A stretch of DNA of 64,000 bases. It comes from Cordilura impudica. Its lineage: Eukaryota; Arthropoda; Insecta; Diptera; Scathophagidae. The stretch is from NCBI GenBank assembly GCA_963682025.1, contig OY821520.1, positions 236,499,364 through 236,563,363 on the forward strand. The letters run 5' to 3'. Within the stretch, counting starts at the first letter, position 1; the number at the start of each line of letters is the position of its first letter. The translations under genes were made by a program, and so were the position numbers. The notes below the pieces were generated by a model. It was not told where the DNA came from and did not search any database. It saw only the letters and a program-made list of their open reading frames with translations. Shown piece after piece: positions 34,535-47,700 of this stretch.

Positions 34535-35034
34535 AGGTGTGTTTACACTATGTGTATTTTCCATATGTAAATTCAGTTTTACGATCCATACGTAATTCCG
34601 TGTGTGTGTCAAAATTAGCGTTTTACATATGATTCATAATTTTTGCGTTCAAACGTACATATGTATTTCCGTATGACATAACTTCTAAATGTAAACAACA
34701 GCTGATTTAATTTATGAATTAAGAAAAATTTATTGTTAAAAATAAAGTTATATGTTTTATATATTTTTTAATTGTTAATTAATATTAAACAATTTATTTT
34801 TCTTTCAATATTAATCTTTATAATTTACTCTTTTTTTCTTTCGCCACAAGCAGTGTTGTATTTTCATATGTTTGTCTTGCCAAAATAGAACCTGCTATAA
34901 TTGAAAAATTTACATATGTCTTGCAAAATGTGTTGTACATAAACAATGTTTGAAAGGGTTCACACTATGTGTACAAATTACACGTGCTAAAAACTAAGAA
35001 AAACACAAGCAAAACACGTAGTGTGAACGCAGCT
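34535..35034 (-). mobile_element. Harbinger-like MITE, family M1, copy 4 (inverted), upstream of rngo
   Basis: 500 bp, reverse orientation relative to copy 3, with TTA at both sides (34532-34534, 35035-35037). Its right edge is ~400 bp before the rngo start codon. Confidence 0.87.
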
Positions 35035-35039
35035 TTACA

Positions 35040-35436
35040 GCTTTAAGCACAAAATTGGCCTTACTAAAAAAAATCAAACAACGAAAGAACAACATTGTGC
35101 ATTGTTAAAAGAAAGGCAGGAAAGAGGAAAAGAAAAACAAGCAGCATATTATTCCAAAGTGTACTAAAGATTTCTTTAATATTTATCTATTTGTCAATTT
35201 CATTTAATTTTTTAAGCTTTTTAACACAACAGAATTTTATTTTACTTTATTTTACTCTCAACAATTTTAGGTTGTGAGAGCTCTTTTCGACGGTGAAAAA
35301 TTTGTCTATTAAAAAAAAATAAACAAAGCATTTTGTGTGGAGTAAAATTTAAATTGAAAATAAATCTTATTATCAGCAACAACCGACCGGACCATCGTTA
35401 TTGGTACAGCAAAAATACTCTAAATAAATCATCATC
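35040..35436 (+). promoter_or_regulatory. rngo upstream region and 5' leader
   Basis: About 400 bp between the end of an inserted MITE (35034) and the rngo start codon. It must hold the leader and probably the core promoter, unless transcription starts inside the MITEs. I see no convincing TATA box. The sequence just before the ATG (CAGCAACAACCGACCGGACC and on) looks like fly leader sequence. Placement is by position only. Confidence 0.4.
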
Positions 35437-35719
35437 ATGAAAATTACGGTAACTACCATGGGTGACAAAATCTTTTTTCTCGATGTTTCCGAGGATTTAG
35501 AATTGGAGAACTTCAAAGCATTTTGTGAAGTAGAGTCAGGCATTTCCAATGCCCAAATGGTGGTCGTTTTTAATGGTAAACCATTGTTGGACAACAAGAC
35601 ATCCTTAAAACATTTCGGCATTAAAGATGGCGATTGTGTCATGTTACAAGTACAACGTGCTGCAGGAGAAAGTCGTCCTAATGCCGTTGCCCCTAGTCGT
35701 GGTACTCCAATGGATTTGG
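35437..35719 (+). CDS. rngo: rngo exon 1: ubiquitin-like domain
   Basis: Codes for residues 1-94 plus one base. It starts [20 protein letters not shown] and carries the Ddi1-type ubiquitin-like fold (residues ~1-77, ending CVMLQVQRA), then the linker start [14 protein letters not shown]. The ATG follows a purine-rich 5' leader. The exon ends ...GATTTGG before the donor GTAAGT at 35720; the in-frame stop just after it is intronic. Joining the last G to AT of exon 2 makes the Asp of [10 protein letters not shown], which fits the fly family. Confidence 0.92.
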
Positions 35720-38700
35720 GTAAGTCATAAAACACAAATATTCACAATTCAAAAATGAAAAACCGTGTAGGCGCAACAATTCCATAAATATTAATGTTTA
35801 AGAATATGTTGTATATATGTATTGTTGTTGTGTTTTTGAAATTAAATTTTATTTGTCATACCATTTTGTTAAACTTGTACCCGAGAAATACAAATGTTAT
35901 TTTGGACTTTTAGAACTGGGTCAATGCGCTGAAATGTGCGTATGCATTTGCAATTGTTTTTCATGCGGTTTGGTTATATTTTTTATGCAAGTTTTTTTTA
36001 TTAGAGAAATCAAACGTTTTCAATTGTTTTCAAAGTTGACATTATGTAAACAATTCGTGTACAATTAATTAATAATACATTAACTGTGGAACACACATTA
36101 CTTATATAGTGTATACGATTATAATTTAATATTTATATGTTTACTTACCATTCAATATATTATTTATATGACAGCGTACTTTAGTGAATTTAAAAAATAC
36201 ATACATATGAGCAATTTTTCTGGGAACAAGTCTCGTTTAGGTGCACCACCCCGATTTTTTTTCTTTTTTTTTTGGAAATAGGGGTATTTGAGGTGATTTA
36301 GAAAAAAAAAATTTTTTTTTGTCGGAAACCCATATTTTCCGAGTTATGGACCTCCAAAGTTTTGACATTGATTTCGATATAACTTGAACAATTCTTATCG
36401 GATTTGAGCAATATATGTATCATTTGAAAGCTTATTAAATTGCATTTATTTCAAAATAAAAAAAGTTCGAAATCCTTTAACCCATTGTGAACCTATTTAA
36501 GATTGTGCATTTTTGATAAAGAGTTTTTGTGAAAAGCTGTAATTATCAGACGAAATTACGTATATAAGGTATGTATTTGCACATTTACAATAAAAGTAGG
36601 GGTCACAGCCTATTTTTTGGTGTCTATTATGACTTTTTGACTCTTAAAGTGCTGGATATATTAGGAGTTACTAAAGTTAAGTATTGAAATCTGGCTTCGC
36701 ATACTAAAGTTTTTCTGCGTGGCGGCCTGCGGCCGCGCTTAAGGGTTTTCTCCTCCAGTAGGACACGGCAGGTGGCTTCGCTGAAAAAAGTTTTCCTGCG
36801 TACGTCACAAGCGAATTTCCCAACAAAATTTTCATAATAGGACGAAGAAGAAATGAGGGGATGCTTTAATACCATGTGAGATAAGGCCATGATGGCTTTA
36901 TCTTGTCTTATGTCTTCCCGGAGACACTAAAGTTAAGTATTGAAATCTGGCTTCGCATACTAAAGTTTTTCTGCGTGGCGGCCTGCGGCCGCGCTTAAGG
37001 GTTTTCTCCTCCAGTAGGACACGGCAGGTGGCTTCGCTGAATAAAGTTTTCCTGCGTACGTCACAAGCGAATTTCCCAACAATAATAGTCTCATTAAAAG
37101 TCAATAATATCTCCGGTCCTGGAAGGGTTAAGAGGACAAAATATATATGTAGCTAGTGGGCCCAGCTTTCATTCAGTTGCTGTAAATACAAAAATTTTAT
37201 AGATCATTTTATGAGATAATGCCACGTTTGCGAAAAAAAACTTTCCCAAATATACAAGAAAGTTTTTTTTAAAAAATTTCCATTTCTAGTTAGAATTGTT
37301 AAGTCGAATTTTTTAAGAAAGTGTTGTTTTTAGTGTTATGGGTTTTTGTTATTTGTGCAATAAAAAAAACGAAGTTGTACCCCTAATATCTCCGGATTAC
37401 AAAGGGTTAAAAGGTCAAACTATGTCTTAAATAAAAGCTGTTAATCCTATGAATGTACTAATTAACATATATTTTGTTGTTGTAATAGCGTTTTATTGAA
37501 ATAAAATGAATTATTTACAAAAAACTGCATCTTAAAAAGAAAGAAAATTATTTTGGTCCATAATGGGTTAATGGATTTCGAACTTTTTTATATCAAATTA
37601 AAGGTACTTTAATAAGCTTTCATATGATATATATATTGCTAAATTCCGATTAGAATTGTTCAAGTTATATCGAAATCAATGTCAAAACTTTGGAGGTCTA
37701 TAACTCGGGAAATATGGGCTTCCGTTAAAAAGTAGAACGAGTGGTGAAAATTTGGAACGGATCGGAGAGGTGCACCTAAACGAGACTTAAGCCTTTTTCT
37801 GTAACATATGTGGGTAATTCCATGTCAAATCAACCAATGGGTGTACACTACTTTCTCCAAATTGTATGATTTTTCGTAGCAAGACAGATTATTACAGAAC
37901 TAAAATAAGTGCAAAGTTTGAGGCCACTGGCACTTCTGTACCCGGAAATATGTGGTCTTGAAAATCGTAAAAAAAGGTCAAAATTTACAAAGTTGTACTT
38001 ACTTAACTATAATTTTCTTGAAAAGTATTATAGTTACGCAACTCATCAAGGTTGCATTTGAAAGGTTAATTAATTACCTTTAATTTGATATACAACATGA
38101 TTTTTTTTTTTGGAAAGGTCCAAGGTCACATCTCTTGACCTATAATTCGGGAGGCTATAGCTGTAAAAACGACAATTTTAAAAATCTGAAAAAAATATAT
38201 GTTTAAGATTGGTTCCTTCCCTAAAGTTCCAAAAAATTTCAGACTGGGGGTATGCTTGGATCCAGAAATATTTATCATAGAGTAAAGGTAGATATTTAAA
38301 AAGTCGGTGCTGTTACTGTTACTGTTTATGAATGTGGTTGGTTGTGCTCGTGAGCGTCGGCGTCGCTTTTTGTTTCTGGTTCTTTAGCTCTGTACTGTAC
38401 TCAGTACAGACCTGTGTTAGGGTTGGTTTGACAGGTAATTATGTTAGAGCGAGACAACAGTATAAATGTTGTCGGGTGTGGTTCGTAGTGTCAAATAACT
38501 TGGATATAGAGAAATTATTGAAAAACGAGAAGTCAAAGGAAGCACCACGAAAAAAAAACCATTCTAAGCACTTTGCTTTAAAAAACCACATGTGTTGCTA
38601 TAAAATCAATATTTTTAAATAAAACCAAAAGTGTTCAAAGTGATTGTTTTTTGCCTCTGTAAACAATATGTCATTTAATACAATATATTGTTGTAATCCA

Positions 38701-41700
38701 TTTAAAAAAGTTGCTCATGTCCGGAATGCAAGAGGACTTCGAAAAGTTCAGCAATGGATGACTGGAATTAGTAATAACATTTCAATATCAAATAAAATAT
38801 GTGATATATGCAGAAGAGAACTTTATAAATTAAAAGGAAGTGTAAACAATAATATTCAATCTATGAACGAGCCAGAAAACGAGACTTCAGACTCGGAAAG
38901 TGAAGCATCAGTTTCGGGAGATGTTCGAATTTCTAAGTTAAACGAAAGTTTAACATATTTACAAGAATCACCAATATGTTCGAGAAAAATTCCATTAAAA
39001 GGGTATACAACTAGAAAGTTAGAAAAAATAACAACATCAATTAAAACCAACATTTTCCCAAATTCAACACCTTCAACCTCTCACGTATGCCCAGAATCGG
39101 AAATAATCGAACAACTAAAAGAAAAGTTTAAATCAATAACTAAAAACAGTGATAAAATTCAACTTTTAACTATTTTACCTAAAAGCTGGACATTGAAAAG
39201 AATGGAGGAGGAATTTCAAATAACAAATTTCATGGCACGAAAGGTAAAAAACTTGGTTGAGACAGAAGGCGTATTGAGTACACCGAATCCAAAACTAGGA
39301 AAACGATTGCCATTAGAAATTGTTGATGTGGTGAAAATCTTTTATGAAACTGATGATGTCAGCAGATGTCTACCAGGATGTAAAGACTACGTGTCAATAA
39401 CAGAAAATGGTGTAAAAGTAAAAAAAAATAAAAGACTTTTACTCGGAAATCTTCGAGAAGTTTATGCTTTATTTAAAGAAAAACATGAAGGGATAACTAT
39501 TGGAATTTCTAAATTTTGTGAACTTCGGCCAAAAAATGTGGTTCTAGCAGATGCGTCAGGAAGCCATAATGTAATGAAAAAGATTATGAAGAAGAAGAGA
39601 AATTGCTAACTGATAGATTTGTAGGATTACGTACAATTTCGGGAACTCAAAAGCAGCACAGCTTCATACCAATTTCAAAAACACAATTACAAGCTAAAAT
39701 TTATTCCGCTGATAGCTAATTTGTAATTGAAAACATTTATAATAAAACTCAACAACAACAACAGCATTCATCATAATAATGTCAACAACAACAACAACAG
39801 CATTCATCATAATAATGTCAACAACGCCAACAACAACAACAACAGCATTCATCATAATAATGTCAACAACGCCAACAACAACAACAACAGCATTCATCAT
39901 AATAATGTCAACAACGCCAACAACAACAGCATTCATAATAATAATAATTCACTTGTTAAATATATACCTTTACTCTATGATAAATATTTCTGGATCCAAG
40001 CATACCCCCAGTCTGAAATTTTTTGGAACTTTAGGGAAGGAACCAATCTTAAACATATATTTTTTTCAGATTTTTAAAATTGTCGTTTTTACAGCTTTTT
40101 CTTATTTCTCAGCCAATTTGGAAACAGTGATGTAAAAAACAGCCATATTTTAAGTTGAGTTCAGATGGTTTAACCCATGTATGAGTGTAGTTTAAGAAAA
40201 ATAGCTTTATTTAAATGATTAAAAAATAAATAATTCTAGCTTTGCTCATCACCAGCTCTATAATTAACGAGAATCAGATTACAGTTTTTTCTACTAATAT
40301 ACACCACACAAATTAAAAAAAAAAAAAACAAAATTTAATAGGTAAGGCGATTTCTTGTGACCGATGATTTGTTAAACATTTTTCTCCTGATTTTGACCAA
40401 ACGTTTCTTATTTGAATGGTATTTCTTTGTACCAGTTCACCAACTTTGCAGATTTGCACCGTCTGGAACATTTTTTTTTTTTTTTTGAGTAAAATGCATT
40501 TAAAGTTTCTACTAACACATAAATGAAATTATATAATGCTATGTGTGTGTTTATTAAATTTATTAATGTTGTTTGTAAGTTTGTTTTCTTCATTCACAAT
40601 AATAACTGTGTTGAATTGAAAAATAATTTTGGACATAAACCAATAACGACAATAATCGATATTTAAAAAGTGTTGAATTGTGAATTGACTAAAATTGATT
40701 AGCATACCATTATTAAATGAAAAAATAAAATTTCCTAGAATTTGCACTCTAATTTCTACGGTTGGATCTGCTAGTTATTATAATTAGTTTTGAAATTGAG
40801 TTCATTGCAAAAATATTATTTTCTTGTAAAAATTAATCTGAAAAACTATTTTTTTGTTAATATTTTTAAAGAACGCAAAATATCCCATGAAAATAGAAAA
40901 TACAGGGAAAAATATTATTATATTTCATTGATGGACATCCAAACCAAAAAAAAAATAACAAGAAAATATAGTCAGGCTAGACCGACTATACGATACCCCA
41001 TACCATGCTTTTAAAGACCCTATTTATTTGGTCCAACTATTTAGGTATATAAAATAAACATAAATCAAGTTTGAGTGGCAAGTTTTTTTTGCCTTCGGAC
41101 ATGAAAAAGTTCATACATTTATATGGAGCCTACATTGAAAAATGGACCGATCCTGACCATATTTGGTAAGGTCACTTATTTTTTTTTAAGTGAAGATCGG
41201 GAATTAGCTTCATATGGGGGCTATGACTAAGATTTTGTCCTATAGGGTTTATTTTTGGACTACTGATAAATGGATGTAATAAATATACACAAACCCAATT
41301 TGACCGAGAGCTATATGAGCTATTTTGATATTATGGCAATTTAAGTCGATCTCATAGGACTCATTTGTATGCGGATAGGTCTGAACATGAACCGATTTTC
41401 ACCAATTTCAATAGCGTTCGTGCTATGGCCGATACAAGCTTACATACCAAATTTCATCAAAATACATATGTTCACATTTGCTACCTGTAGTTTGATACAA
41501 GGTTTACATGGACACAAAGACGGACGGAAGGACGGACATCGCTAAATCGATTCAGAAAGTCATTCTGAGTCGATCGGTATAATAAAAGATGGGTCTAGGT
41601 CAAATATTTTTTGTAGTTACACACATCAGCATAAATTCATATCCTGACCACATAGTGGTATAGGGTATAATTAGCTCAGATACATTTCATACACTGGTGG

Positions 41701-44700
41701 TAAAAAAAATCTATAAATAGGTCATTAATTGAGACTACAAATACATGGCAATCTAAACTCAATAATCCTTTAGTTTTAAGGCAAAGTATAATTTTTTCAC
41801 TCAATTATTTTATATATCTTGATCGAAAATAATCGTTTTGAAAACCATTGAAATACCTGTTACGATTTTAATAACTTGTCCCACATCATTTGGCAAAGTT
41901 AAATAACTGTTCCAGATTGTATGTATTGATATACGTTTATTTATTGTTAAAAATACTAAAAATGTTTAACAATGTTTAAGGGGGGTAAGGTTTTAAAAGT
42001 TTAAAAAAGTCTTATTTTCATAATTCATTTTTGAAGATACGAATAATGTTTCATATACACGTTATAGCATAACATTTGAAGAATCTTTGAAAAAAAAAAT
42101 TCAATTAAAAATTTGAATAAATAAGTCCGTGACAGCGAATCTCCGGAAGCGTTGTTGTTTTGCGGTGAATATCATAACTCGTTACCGGATCATGTGAAAT
42201 AAAAAAATCAAAATGCGTTTAAAAGTTGACATGTTTCCTGAGGTAGTGACGAAGAGTTTTTTAAATTTTTTTTTTTTGTTCAGCATTTTGGAGTGAAAAA
42301 CATGATTTTTGCTATAAAATTTCGGGAATTTGTTGCTAAAAAATGGGGAAGGGAATGGAAAATAAAAAAACTCTTCGTGGTTACCTGATGAACATTTATT
42401 TGCGAGAAAACCGATTTATAGGTGCCTATTATGAGCAACTTTCGATTTTCGATTGTGGTCGAATTAACTGTTCGAACGAATTTTCAGTTGATATTATGGC
42501 ACACATTCGATAAAATAGCGCTATTGTGAATTTGACTCAATTTGATTATTCACAATAGTACATATCAGCTGGCACTATGAATTAACATTGTTTGTTTACA
42601 AATATTTAAAGAAAAAAATAATTAATTATTTAATAACATGGAATTATGGTTATATGACCGTCTGATGAAAGAATGCTTCGTCATGATAGATACTTAGTCA
42701 TGATTCCACTACGTAAGTATGCGAGGTTTTAACAAGGGTACCATTTGTTTGCAGATTTATAGCAAATTTTCGACTGCAACGCAGCGTTTATGGTATTGCT
42801 GCCTGCTACAGATGAACTGCTGCGGCAATACTCACAAGGCAGATCAATCTCATGAAATTAAAATAATTTACAACTTAGTCCGAGTTCACACAAGGCAACT
42901 TTTGTTGCGCAATTCTTGAGTTTGTAGGAGAGAGGGGAAAGAAGAGTGGTATTTGGTACGGAGTTGCTTGTACTCAGCAACTCGTTTTGTTGTGCAATTC
43001 GTAATTATAAACACGAAGTTAGCTGCAGCTTATTATTTGACATTTCTTTTTATTCTTTGCTTAGCTGTGAAAAATTATTATTATTATTTCATTTATTTTA
43101 TTATTTTTTTTTATTTAATTTTTTCTTTGACTTCCATTTTTTCACACAAATAGATTTTTAACTTTGGACCAATAATAAAGTCTTTTTACACAAGCTAATA
43201 AAGTGAACTGTCAAAAATGTAAGAATTTGAAAGCAAAAGAAAACGAAAAGTTGCGCCAATAAATTTCTCTGTGTGAACATTGAGGCAACTTTAAAAGAGA
43301 ATTGAAAAAAAGTTGCGCAACAAAAATTGCCTTGTGTGAACCCAGACTTATATTTTCAATAAGTTTTACAAACTACCATCCGGCATCGAAAGCAAAATTG
43401 TATTCGATTGAAAATTCGTTGTACAACGAAATTTTCGACCGTGCTGCCAGCTCATAATACGAATTTGACATTCGATAGTCGATGTTCGATAGCCAGCGAA
43501 GATCGAATGCAACTCATAATAAGCGCCAAAGTTTTTTAAAAACTGATGAGGCCGGTCGCTGGAAACGCTCTTTCTTCTTAAGTTTTGCTCCGATTTACTT
43601 GACATTTTGACACAACACTCTTGGCATGTTGTACATTCAGAAAGAGAATTGCAAAAAAAGGTTTTAAAACCTTACCTCCTTAAAGTATTTATCCCACTAT
43701 TTTTTCTTTGTTTTTTATACAGTTGTATTGTGCCTAAATCCCCCGTTGAAAATTTAAAGGAAAGGAACTTTTTCTAAAGCAAATAAAGATAATTTACTTT
43801 TTTTTTTTACCCTGGACGGTTACTGTTCGTCGAATCGACGAAGCTCATTTACTCTTTATCATATAAACCAAAAAAAAGGGGCCAAATTCGTATCGAATTT
43901 TAAGACTGAAAAAAAATTTTTATTTTTATATTTTATTTTTTTCTTTATTTTTTAATAAAATGTTTAACCAAAAAAAATTTTATTTATTTTTTACTTTTAA
44001 AATCGTTCAGCTAGAAATTTTTTAAAAAAATTGTTCGTCGATTCGACGAAGAGTAACTTTAATGTACTAAAATGAAGAGTAACCTTCCAGGGTTAAGAAA
44101 AAGTACGTTTTTGTTAAAGTAAATGTACTTTTTTAAAAAAATTTAATACTTCTTAAGAAGAGAAGCACTCTTTTAAGAAAAGTTACTTTTTTAAGAAAAG
44201 TTATTTTTTAAGAAAAGGTACATTTTTAAGAAAAGTTACTTTTTAAGAAGATATATTTTTTAAGAAAAGCCGTTTTTTAAGAAAAGCTACTTTTTAAGAA
44301 AATGTATTTTGAAAGAAAAAGTACTTTTTTTTTAAGAAAAGGTAATTTTTGAAAAAATTTACTTTTTGAAAAAAATTTATTTTTTTTTAGAAATGGTACT
44401 TTTAAGAAAATATATGCTTTTTAAGAAAATTCACTTTTTGAAAAAGGTACTTTTTGAAGTAAAGGAAGGTTCTTTTTTTCTTGAAGGAAAGTTACCTTTT
44501 GAAGAAAATATATTTTTTAATAAAACGAATATTTACTTTTTTGAAAAGAAAAGGTACTGTAAAAAATAATTTACTTTGGCAAAATTAATTTATTTTTAAG
44601 AAGAGAGCGGCATGTGTTTTTTAACAAAATATTATTTTTATGAAAATGTATTTTGAAAGAAAAGTATTTTTTTTTTTAAGCAAAGGTCCTTTTTTCTAAA

Positions 44701-47700
44701 AGGTACTTAAGAAAATTTACTTTTGAAAGAAAATGTACTTTTTTTAAGAAAATTTACTTTTTAAGAAATCGTACTTTGTAAGAAAAGGTATTTTTTGAAG
44801 AAAAGGTACTTCTTAAAGAAAATATACTTCTTTAAGAAAACTTACTTTTTAAGAAAGGGCACTTTTTGAAGAAAATGTACTTCTTAAAGGAAAGGTACTT
44901 TTGGAAAAATGTACGTTTTAGATATTTTTTTTTTTTTAGAAAATGTACTTTTTACAAAAAGGTAATTTTTTAAAGAAAATTTACTTTTTTAAGAGAAGGT
45001 ACTCTTAAGAAAGGCGCGTTTTTTAAGAAAAAGTACTTTTTGAAGAAAATTTACTTCTTGAAAAAAAGTGTTTTTTGCAGAAAATATGCTTTTTTAAGAA
45101 AATATATATTTAAAAAAGGTGCTTTTATAAAAAAGGTACTTTTTTATGAACAGGTACTTTTTTATGAAAATATAGTTTTTTATGAAAATGTACTTTTTTA
45201 AGAAACGGTAATTTTCTAATAAGAAAAGGTACTTTTGCTAAAATTTACTTTTGAAAGAGAAGGTACTTTTTTAGAGATTTAATTTTCTTAAGAGAAGGTA
45301 CTCTTTTAAGAAAAGTAAGTTTTTTAAGAAAATGCTCTTTTTTAAGAAATTGTACTTATTAAGAAAATGTGCTTTTTGAAGAAAAGGTACTTTTTAAGAA
45401 AAGGTACTTCTGCAAAAAATTTTCGTTGTGAAGAACATTTTTTTAGAGAATAATCTTTTTAAGAAAAGGTACTTAAAAAAATGTTTTTTTTAAAGAAAAT
45501 GTTCTTTTTGAAGAAAAGTACTTTTTGAAGAAAAAGTACTTTTATGAAGAAAATTTACTTAAAAAATACTTTTTGCAGACAATATGCATTTTTAAGAAAA
45601 TATATTTTTTAAGAAAAAATTGTTTTTTAAAAAATGTACTTTTTTATGAAAAGGTACTTTTTTATGAAAAGGTACTTTTTTATGAAAAGGTACTTTTTTA
45701 TGGAAAGGTACTTTTGTATGGAAAGGTAATTTTTTATGAAAAGGTACTCATAAACTTTTTTATGAAAAGATACTTTTTTAGAAAAGTTAATTTTTTTTTG
45801 AAAAGGCACTTATTTAAGAAGCGTGCTTTTATAAGAAACGGTAATTAAGAAAATGTGCTTTTTGAAGAAAAGGTACTTTTTAAGAAAAGGTACTTCTGCA
45901 AAAAATTTTCGTTGTGAAGAACATTTTTTTAGAGAATAATCTTTTTAAGAAAAGGTACTTAAAAAATGTGTTTTTTAAAGAAAATGTTCTTTTTGAAGAA
46001 AAGTACTTTTTGAAGAAAAAGTACTTTTATGAAGAAAATTTACTTAAAAAATACTTTTTGCAGACAATATGCATTTTTAAGAAAATATATTTTTTAAGAA
46101 AAAATTGTTTTTTAAAAAATGTACTTTTTTATGAAAAGGTACTTTTTTATGAAAAGGTACTTTTTTATGGAAAGGTACTTTTGTATGGAAAGGTAATTTT
46201 TTATGAAAAGGTACTCATAAACTTTTTTATGAAAAGATACTTTTTTAGAAAAGTTAATTTTTTTTTTTGAAAAGGCACTTATTTAAGAAGCGTGCTTTTA
46301 TAAGAAACGGTAATTTGCTAATATGTACTTTTATCTAGTAATTTTGTTAAGAAAGTGTACTTTTGTAAGAAAAGGTATTTTTAAGCAAATGTGCTTCTTA
46401 AAGCACATATGGAACAAAATAAATATTTTCAATCTTTGGAGTATCCATTTGCATTTGAAAAGATGGAATAAGTTAAATTGAAACTACTATTTCATTTTGT
46501 ATTTTAAAAACGTGTAAGTTCTAAACAAGTGTCCCATGGGTGTATTAAAAATGAAAAAAATATCTTTTAAACAAAGGAACCTTTGCATTACAATCGGATG
46601 AAAAAGTTCTAATTTTTAGTAATCACTAGGGCAAGGAATATCATGAAAATTGATGTTTTAACTCTATATTCTTTATTAGACATAGATTGAATATCTATCC
46701 GAATCAATAAATATACAATAAAATAGTTTAGAAATGTTCTTGCACATTTGTTTGCGGATATTGTTTTCAATGATTTTCATTTCATTTATTAAGTCAATGG
46801 AATATAAAATTTCCTTACAGACTCCTATTTAATATAAAAATTAATACATAAATTCTATAAGTATATCTTAAATTATAAATTTAATATGTCAATGAGAAAT
46901 AGCTTAAAACTTTCTTTTGAAGTGCAAAATTCAATAGTGCGGTTCAAATTTTTTTTAAGACAATTTCATTTATGTCATTGAGATCGTTACAAGAACGATT
47001 TAACGTACTGTTTATTTCATAATTATTTCGATGGTACGATACATTAAATATATAACGATTATGACCTAACATTCTAGGATGGACATAAAAAGATATCTGC
47101 GAAAGCAAGTCATGACAATCAATATATATATATATGTTCCTCTAACTCCCACTGGAGCATAGGGCGCCAATAATTGCAGATCTCCATCTGACTCGGTTTT
47201 GAGAAATAGACCTTAATTCGTTCCAAGATACACCCAGTTGATTCATTTCGGATTCTGTTGAACGTCTCCATGTTATACGTGGCCTACCACTTTCTCTGCC
47301 ATCTTGATGAAATGGGTTCCATCTAAGAGCTTGCTTGGATACATTATCATCATTTCGACGGAGAGTGTGTCCAATCCACTGCCATTTCCGTTTACGTATC
47401 TCAGTTGCTACTTCCAGAAGCAAGCCTTTAGCTTCATATGAGGGTAAGGGATCAACAATATTAAATGACGAAAGAGCGTATTTCAGAAATACATGTTGCA
47501 CTCGTTCAATGCGAGAGATGTGTTTCCCACAATGTAAACTCCACACAACAGCAGCATACTCTAATTTAGATCTAACATAAGATGTGTAAATCAATTTTAA
47601 TGTATTAGGATCAGACAGACAATTTAAACAAGAGTGGACCCAAAACACTGCCTTGAGGAACGCCTGAGGTTTGAACATATGGGAACAATTCGAAACCCTC

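Larger units (their letters stand above)
38159..40096 (+). mobile_element. DNA transposon with ~143-bp inverted repeats, internally deleted
   Basis: The left arm 38159-38302 (AGCTGTAAAAACGACAATTT, ...AAGATTGGTTCCTTCCCTAA, ...GCTTGGATCCAGAAATATTT) is repeated inverted at 39953-40096. Between the arms is a transposase-like gene whose middle is deleted (38668-39719) and a minisatellite. Sequence left of 38159 (from GGTAATTCCATGTCAAATCA, ~37812) may be the true outer end of the left arm, in which case the right arm is truncated. Confidence 0.75.
41980..43679 (+). mobile_element. TTAA-flanked non-autonomous element, family T1, copy 1 (interrupted)
   Basis: Left end GGGGGGTAAGGTTTTAAAAG and inverted right end (CTTACCTCC at 43679) with TTAA on both sides (41976-41979, 43680-43683). 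TTAA duplication fits piggyBac or Kolobok. Body shared with 55293-55970: GCGAATCTCCGGA(A/G)GCGTTG, TTTTGCGGTGAA, CTGAGGTAGTGACGAAGAGT and GAGGCCGGTCGCTGGAAACG. A second element (42421-43527) is inserted in it. Confidence 0.8.

Noticed and set aside
35095..35277. 60-codon open frame just upstream of rngo
   Set aside because: Lysine- and phenylalanine-rich, no domain; lies in the promoter/leader interval.
39694..40135. Open frames of 80-118 codons in three phases around 39.7-40.1 kb
   Set aside because: Translations of the CAA/ATA minisatellite and the inverted arm of a transposon.
44366..46270. Lys/Phe-rich open frames (e.g. 45525-45848, 45914-46270)
   Set aside because: They translate the minisatellite unit over and over (VLFYEK repeats); both strands are similarly open. 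No start context or domain.
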